Below are positions 59,495-64,000 of a stretch of 64,000 nt of DNA, one piece after another. This stretch comes from Rallus limicola (Eukaryota; Chordata; Aves; Gruiformes; Rallidae), in contig JAKCOZ010000085.1 in assembly GCA_022605955.1 (NCBI GenBank), forward strand, positions 1,364,001 to 1,428,000, in the 5' to 3' direction. Under the pieces are notes generated by a model. That model saw only the letters and a program-made list of their open reading frames with translations, searched no databases and was not told the DNA's origin. The position numbers were made by a program, and so were the translations under genes. The stretch's first letter is position 1, and each line of letters starts with the position of its first letter.

Positions 59495-60343
59495 TGTCCC
59501 GTTCCGGAATAGCCCGGTCAGGGGCGAGATTCTTTTATAATTCCCAGAGTGAGATTAAGACACAAACGAGGTCAAATGCCGTATCATAAGAAAGTTTAAT
59601 TGTTACATCAAAATTCGCAAAAGGTGTTAGAGAGTGCGAGAGAAGGAAAGAAAAGAGAAAGAAAGGTAAAGGAGTTTAAAGTTATAGGAAAGTTATAGCT
59701 ACCACCACGGGTTCCCATGATGTCTTGCGGGACCGGCTCGACTTCACTTCATGTCTGGTGGGGGAAGTTCCGCTGAATGAATTGCTGTTTGACTTTTTAT
59801 AGAGGAAAGGTGTTTGGAATTCGTAACACCTATACATATGCATGACCTGTCCCGCTTCGTATGCAAATTAACTTCATGGCTTCATTTCCATAAATCCCTC
59901 CTCATGGCGCAGGCGCAATGCTCTCTGGTGGTCGTGAGTTGGGGTCTTCAGGATGAAGGCCTGTAGTCTTCATCAGGTTAAACTTTTCACCTCTCTTCTT
60001 GACGCATGCGTAGTCACCAATATCCCAGCTGGACATTGTCATTATCAGAGGTATCTCCTCTAACAACCTCCAAGTGCCAAATGGTCCTTCGTAATTGGCA
60101 CTAAAGTGATTTAGTCCTTGGAAATGTTTCCTCCTTAAATTCCTTAGCACAGGGCTTCTATTGATAAGGACTAAGGTTTATTATTTGTCCAGACCTTGGA
60201 AATGTAACTCCTTAAACTTCTGTTTGTAAAGCATCCTATTATTTATGGATGCTCATCCCACCATCAGTCAGAGACAGGCATCTATTGAAGGATTTACGGA
60301 GTTTTTGGAAACACTGTGGCTTGCACTAAGGAATTTCCTTACA
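59495..60343 (-). repeat. 3' LTR, 849 bp
   Basis: On the minus strand it runs TGTAAGGAAATTCC...GGAACGGGACA with TG...CA ends. A TATA box (TATAAAAAG, plus 59793-59801) places the transcript start near 59765, and an ATTAAA poly(A) signal (plus 59595-59600) lies about 170 nt downstream. U3 is therefore about 575 bp, R about 190 and U5 about 90. CpG-containing palindromes such as GACGCATGCGTAGTC and GGCGCAGGCGCA in U3 resemble NRF1 sites. Confidence 0.9.
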
Positions 60344-60356
60344 TTCCACCCCGTGG
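60344..60356 (-). other. polypurine tract
   Basis: The minus strand reads CCACGGGGTGGAA directly before the LTR, where the plus-strand primer of retroviral reverse transcription is expected. It fixes the LTR edge and the provirus orientation. Confidence 0.75.
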
Positions 60357-61119
60357 CTCTGACTGGTGACGTATTGTGGTGGCAGCAGAGAAGACAGAAA
60401 TAGAAAGAGTAAGAGAGAGAGAAAGAAAATAGTATAGACTACAATTCTAATAATGAATTTCTGATAATCAATAATATAATTGATAATCAATTTTAACAAA
60501 TTGTGTGCATGTAGAAAAAGAATTGATATTATAATAACAATTTTACAGTATATATAATGTAAATTTAGCTTGGGAGAATTGGGAGGTGGAAGCTGGGTGT
60601 AACGTAGATTTTCATGCCCCATTTAGTTTAGATCCAAATTTTTTGGCTGATCATGCATTTTGAGGGGGGGCTGTAAGTGATGAATGTCGCTTCCTCCTCG
60701 CAATTTCCCACGATTGACAAGATTTGTATAATATCAAACTGAGGTGCAGGAGACTAATTTATAAACAAAAGAAGGTCAATTATTGGCAGAGTTGCTACTA
60801 TAGCATGTTGTTTGTTTTTGTCTGATTTTTGTATCAGATCCAGAGTGGTGTGAACAACAGAAGTGGGACACTTCTACCACCCCGACACCATTTAAAGGAC
60901 TGTGTCGAACTTTACCGGGTTTTTGTGTTTACTGGCTGCATAGTGGTTCATTGAATTTGTCGAGCTCTCCGACACTCAGTTTGACATTAAGAATACATGA
61001 GTTCTATAAAATCAAAAGTGTTTAGTGGTACATGAACCAAATCTAAGTTGGGTTACAATGTTCTTAACACTTAATAACGTAGAAGCAACGTCATATCCAT
61101 CCTGCGGTACTATTATGGC
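60357..61119. other. long spacer between env and the 3' LTR, non-antisense part
   Basis: AT-rich sequence with a GAGA-rich run (about 60390-60425) and no recognisable viral gene on the minus strand. Retroviruses of this type normally have little sequence between env and the polypurine tract, so this spacer, together with the plus-strand unit at 61120-61770, is an insertion or acquisition. A hydrophobic 98-codon minus-strand frame (60326-60622) overlaps the LTR edge and looks like an AT-rich chance frame. Confidence 0.5.
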
Positions 61120-61184
61120 TACACTATAGGGATTTCGCATGCGCCACCTTCTAGAACTTTCCAGTGTTTTCTGTGAAGAGAAAT

Positions 61185-61209
61185 TGCGCATGCGCAGACA
61201 ATATAAAAA
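61185..61209 (+). promoter_or_regulatory. promoter elements of the antisense gene: NRF1 site and TATA box
   Basis: A perfect NRF1-type palindrome TGCGCATGCGCA (61185-61196) is followed 5 bp later by TATAAAAA (61202-61209). The predicted start site is near 61230, about 12 nt before the ATG at 61242. A second partial GCATGCGCC lies at 61137-61145. This is a compact plus-strand promoter opposite to the provirus. Confidence 0.6.
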
Positions 61210-61241
61210 CAAAACATGCGCAAATCTTGTGGGGGTGAAAG

Positions 61242-61705
61242 ATGGCGACCGCACGTGAGGGCGAGATTTCAGAGTGTGAGATCCCGGACCCGTTCCCCGA
61301 GCTTGCCACCGTATCAGTGAGTGTGTTAATGGTACCATTTATGGCCAATAAATATGGCCTGGTAGTTACAGTGGTGCAATGTTTTTTCACCATTAGATTG
61401 TGGCGTCACTTGCCGGAGAGGAAAGGACAAAAGCGCGGACTTTCCCTCCGAAGCGAGCATCAAGGTGGGTGTTACTGAAAGCAGTTAACCTGTATGGTCA
61501 GTTATGGCCAGGATTAAAACGTTTTCTTTCTTTGTCGTTTACTTTTAGGCAAAATGTTGACAACAAATATGAAGAACTTAAAATGGAGGTGGAATGTTAC
61601 AAAAGGCGTTCTACAATATTACTTTATGCTTTGTTCGGGGTTTCTCTACTTGAAATTATTTCTATATTCCTTACTAGTTTGTTTTGTTGTTTTGACCATA
61701 AATAG
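61242..61705 (+). CDS. antisense spliced small membrane-anchored protein gene inside the ERV
   Basis: Three exons on the strand opposite to the provirus: 61242-61316 (75 nt), 61397-61464 (68 nt) and 61549-61705 (157 nt with TAG), totalling 300 nt or 99 residues. Introns of 80 and 84 nt have TCA|GTGAGT and CAAG|GTGGGT donors and pyrimidine-rich acceptors ending CACCATTAG and CGTTTACTTTTAG. The start context is strong (AAAGATGG). Predicted layout: acidic N-terminus with IPDPFPEL, a basic middle (ERTKARTFPPKR), a short charged coil-like helix (NKYEELKMEVECYKRR), then a hydrophobic C-terminal segment of about 25 residues with a double cysteine. That suggests a tail-anchored type protein. Intron 2 is also open in frame, so retention would lengthen the product. 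I do not recognise the family. It could be a captured host gene or a viral accessory gene. Confidence 0.5.
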
Positions 61706-61752
61706 TTGTTTTCCAATTCTTGTTAATAGTTTCTTGTTTAGTTATGTTTTAT

Positions 61753-61758
61753 AATAAA
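61753..61758 (+). terminator. poly(A) signal of the antisense gene
   Basis: AATAAA 48 nt after the TAG, followed by a T/G-rich segment (GTTTTCATTGTTC, then GGTTTTTCAGTG) as expected for cleavage. It lies before the end of the env remnant (61819), so the antisense unit fits entirely in the env-LTR spacer. Confidence 0.6.
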
Positions 61759-61818
61759 AGTTTTCATTGTTCAAACATTCAAAGGTTTTTCAGTGTACAT
61801 AAAACAAAATCAATTTGA

Positions 61819-62455
61819 TTATATAATTCTAACAGCTGCATGTTTGGTTGGCTTTATCAATCTGATATGTTTAACATCATTGGGTGAGTTTACAGTGATT
61901 ATTTGCATGCGGTTCACTACGGTTTGAATCAACTGAATCAGGCATGGTATCACACAAGGCAAAAACATCAGAGCTGCTAATCCACACATCATATAGAATA
62001 AAAGGCGTTTTAGCCGGGGCTCCTGGCAACCAGGACCACAGGTCGATGTCCCAGCCGTTCCATGTTTGGACAGGAACATGGGCTAGCTTTCGGATATCTG
62101 TTGTCAGTTGTGTGACTACTTCACCCACATCACGGATTTGCAAACAACAGTTAGAAATATTTAATTTCCCACATACTCCTCCTTCTTCAGCCAGAAGGCA
62201 ATCTAAAACCACGCGGTGTTGCAGGATCGCAGAATTGCTCGCAATTTGTCCTGGGCTGAGGGGTGTAGCAACCCACGGCCAGCTTGATAGACCAAAGGGT
62301 CCACCACATACCTAGCAATGGCTTAAACTGAAAGTTTTACTTACAGATTTGGCTAACAGGATAAACTCATTATTTTCAAGTCCAGGTGGAGTCAACTGAT
62401 CTCGACTTGCATAAGCAAGGACAAAAAGAAATATTGCTGCTACAAATGTAGGCAT
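61819..62455 (-). pseudogene. env: defective retroviral envelope remnant
   Basis: The minus strand starts at 62455 with a hydrophobic signal-peptide-like segment of about 17 residues. It continues in frame to an in-frame TAG (62312-62314) at a position just after a cysteine. Beyond the stop the same frame enters the ectodomain of the transmembrane subunit, where a LLAEEGGVCGKLNISNCC segment shows a C-x7-CC motif (one residue longer than the common C-x6-CC). A frameshift near 62040 moves the reading to another frame carrying the membrane span (LLFYMMCGLAALMFLP region) and the cytoplasmic tail to 61819. Nearly all of the surface subunit has been deleted. In a functional virus Env mediates receptor binding and fusion; this copy cannot, because of the stop, the frameshift and the deletion. 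Confidence 0.85.
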
Positions 62456-62902
62456 CCTCGCAGTGTTTGTTGGTATGTTGTTTTTTTCCTTTCCTTAAAA
62501 AAAAAAAAAAACCCAAAAAACAAAACAAACTCGCTTCTCGGTGAGAAACAAACAAACAAACAAACAAAAAAAAAAAGGTGTTAAAGTCCAAGGAAGGCAG
62601 TGTGGAGGGGCGGGGGGGGGGGGTGAGGAGGGAATGGGCAAGCAGGGTGCTCTCTCGCCGCTTCCACGGCAGAGGGGAGGGGGGGGGCGGGGGGGGAGGT
62701 GAGCAGGGTTGGTTACTGGATAGAGAGAGAGAGTTTGCACTCTCTTCCAGCAGATAAAAAACAAAAACCAAACCAAACAATTAAAAAAGAGGCGGGGGGG
62801 ACAAAACTGAACTTGGTTCCTTCTAGGGAACTGACACTAGGTGGTTATTAGAAGGATGGAATAATCCACCTAGTATTGATCTTGTATTCTTTCCCATGAG
62901 CA
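62456..62902. repeat. low-complexity A-rich and G-rich segment in the provirus
   Basis: Contains an A15 run (about 62497-62511), an (AAAC)n stretch (62547-62567) and long G-runs (62610-62622 and 62679-62696). It occupies the place where pol and most of env would be. No coding sequence is recognisable on either strand; the 134-codon minus-strand frame is compositional. Confidence 0.7.
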
Positions 62903-63641
62903 TCATTTGCTTGTATTTTTGACACTGTGTGATGTTACAGGGAATGTTTCCTTTTGGCTGCTTGGGGGAGATGTCAGTTCTGTGCGTCTTAAAACTTTTG
63001 GATCGGGTCTGGCATATGACGTAGTCACAGGACCGTATTTTCTCACGTAATTAATCAATTCCTGAGTAACCTCTCCCCAAGTCCACACTTTCTTTCCCGG
63101 AGATCGATTATTAGGGGTCACCATTCCTTCTAATGCAGTGGCAACTCTCTCCCCTGGAGGTATTGCCTGTATTTTCCCTTGCAATTGAATGCCAATTGGT
63201 TTCAGAGTTTCGGGGAGTCCTCTTATAAGAGGAGTCATACGGTCTGGATCAACTGGCATCATCATTGGGGATTCATATTTAGGTTCGAGTTCCCGATCAT
63301 ATATCATTTGCAGGCATGCTGCTTTTTGTACACTTTCTACTAATTGATCAACTGTTCCTACAATTGCAAGGGGATCGCCTCTCTCCAAAGGGTTAAATCC
63401 TCCAGCCCAAAAAGCTGCTCTCTGGGTCAGGGACCAAGGTGCAGAGTGGTTTGCCTTTCCCAGACCGTACTTTTGCATCTTTTTGTAAAGCAGTGATTCG
63501 GTCTGTCACACTCTGCAGGTTATACCAATTATTCTGTGCCCAGTCCATGCCTGGTACAGAAGGACGGGCAAGATGTTTCTCTAAAAGATCATACAACACA
63601 TTTTCACCCATATTAAACAAATTGGACATACAAACAAACAA
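62903..63641 (-). pseudogene. gag: frameshifted gag fragment
   Basis: Two overlapping minus-strand frames share a Gag-like sequence. The first (63641 to 63393) contains WAQNNWYNLQSVTDRITALQ. The second (63478 to 62903) begins inside the first and contains HSAPWSLTQRAAFWAGGFNP, DPDRMTPLIRGLPETLKPIG and a Trp/Gly-containing stretch, resembling the capsid region and its flank. The switch of frames between 63478 and 63393 implies a frameshift. There is no nucleocapsid zinc knuckle (CCHC) before the stop at 62903 and no protease after it. Capsid would form the virion core; this fragment is incomplete at both ends. Confidence 0.8.
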
Positions 63642-63651
63642 AAAAAAAAAC

Positions 63652-63863
63652 CAAACCGGAGTGATGCTTTAAACAAAGACTTCACTCCTCCCGTCCCGAG
63701 GGACATACACACAAAAGGAAAGAAACCGGAGCGAAACTTTAAACAAAAGGTTCACTCCTCCCGTCCCGAGGGACACACATACAAAAAAAAAAACAAACCG
63801 GAGTGACACTTTAAACAAAATGCACACTCCTCCCGTCCCGAGGGACAAACATACAAAAGGAAA
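63652..63863. repeat. three tandem ~70-bp repeats in the proviral leader
   Basis: Three consecutive units each contain AAACCGGAGYGA, a CTTTAAACAAA box, CACTCCTCCCGTCCCGAGGG and ACA(Y)ACA(A)n. They start near 63652, 63724 and 63794. They lie between the primer binding site and gag, where packaging and dimerisation signals normally sit. Each unit ends in an A-rich stretch. Confidence 0.9.
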
Positions 63864-63897
63864 GTGGGTGAAATATGCGGCACTCTCACTTCAGGGA

Positions 63898-63915
63898 ATC
63901 CTGTCCATGACGCCA
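63898..63915 (-). other. primer binding site candidate
   Basis: The minus strand reads TGGCGTCATGGACAGGAT, starting with the TGG expected for pairing to a tRNA 3' CCA, 6 nt after the LTR end. I could not assign the tRNA with confidence. Confidence 0.6.
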
Positions 63916-63921
63916 ATTAAA

Positions 63922-64000
63922 TGTCCCGTTCCGGAATAGCCCGGTCAGGGGCGAGATTCTTTTATAATTCCCAGAGTGAGATTAAGACACAAACGAGGTC
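63922..64000 (-). repeat. start of the 5' LTR (runs off the window)
   Basis: 79 bp beginning TGTCCCGTTCCGG, identical by eye to 59495-59573. The rest of the LTR and the host flank lie outside the window, so the target-site duplication cannot be checked here. Confidence 0.95.

Larger units (their letters stand above)
59495..64000 (-). mobile_element. defective endogenous retrovirus, continuing beyond the window
   Basis: Minus-strand provirus. The 3' LTR (59495-60343), polypurine tract, env remnant, gag remnant, leader repeats, a primer-binding-site candidate and the first 79 bp of the 5' LTR (from 63922) are present in the proper order. The internal region is only 3578 bp. No protease, reverse transcriptase or integrase sequence is recognisable. 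The LTR parts that overlap (59495-59573 against 63922-64000) look identical, which suggests a recent insertion or conversion. It lies 274 bp after the predicted stop of the triplicated gene. It is non-functional by itself, since pol is missing and both gag and env are broken. Confidence 0.9.

Noticed and set aside
60326..60622. Hydrophobic 98-codon minus-strand frame beside the 3' LTR as a possible viral accessory gene
   Set aside because: It spans the polypurine tract and LTR edge and its hydrophobicity reflects AT-rich sequence. No start context or splice acceptor stands out.

Overview
The window looks like genomic DNA from a bird. Supporting signs are CR1 LINE fragments with the octamer-like CR1 tail, LTRs of the common avian 'TGTCCTGGTTTCA' type, an intact olfactory receptor of the OR14-like group expanded in birds, and GC-rich CpG islands beside AT-rich non-coding DNA. 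Almost all long open frames are chance or repeat-derived. Real coding content is sparse and split into exons.

Layout. (1) 1-27 kb is mostly AT-rich non-coding DNA, probably introns of a minus-strand gene. It holds one convincing 271-nt minus-strand coding exon (6453-6723) and a CpG island (about 26.1-27.1 kb) that could be that gene's promoter. It also has a G-rich CTCAGTTTCC minisatellite (2.9-3.6 kb) and a GC-rich hexanucleotide repeat (26.65-26.77 kb). (2) 29.7-31.5 kb is a rearranged ERV (LTR, integrase C-terminal remnant, truncated LTR) on the minus strand. (3) 31.8-32.7 kb is an intact 308-residue olfactory receptor gene, minus strand. (4) 34.5-34.9 kb is a deleted CR1 reverse-transcriptase remnant, followed by a 2.1-kb minisatellite with a 16-bp unit (35.1-37.3 kb). 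(5) 37.3-45 kb is non-coding apart from another avian LTR and a CR1 tail.

(6) 47.4-58.9 kb is a segmental duplication: three nearly identical direct copies (about 4.1, 3.74 and 3.66 kb). Each carries a CpG island and four small exons totalling 327 nt (109 codons). The exon phases let the three blocks be read as one continuous frame: a unique first exon (47769-47848) precedes copy 1 and two unique terminal exons follow copy 3. Splicing all of them would give about 399 residues. I do not recognise the family. Each block has a KRPRR basic cluster and a tryptophan-rich end. Two older fragments of the same unit lie upstream (45.6 and 47.1 kb).

(7) 59495 to the window end is a defective endogenous retrovirus on the minus strand. 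It has a complete 849-bp 3' LTR, a remnant envelope (signal peptide and transmembrane subunit, most of the surface subunit gone), a broken gag fragment, no pol, a triplicated leader repeat, and the start of the 5' LTR at 63922. The spacer between env and the 3' LTR is unusually long (about 1.5 kb). On the opposite (plus) strand it contains what looks like a complete small gene: an NRF1-type site, TATA box, strong start context, three phase-compatible exons (99 residues, coil plus C-terminal membrane anchor) and a poly(A) signal.

The two items most worth following are the phase-compatible triplicated exon array and the antisense spliced gene inside the retrovirus. All calls come from reading the sequence; no database search was possible.
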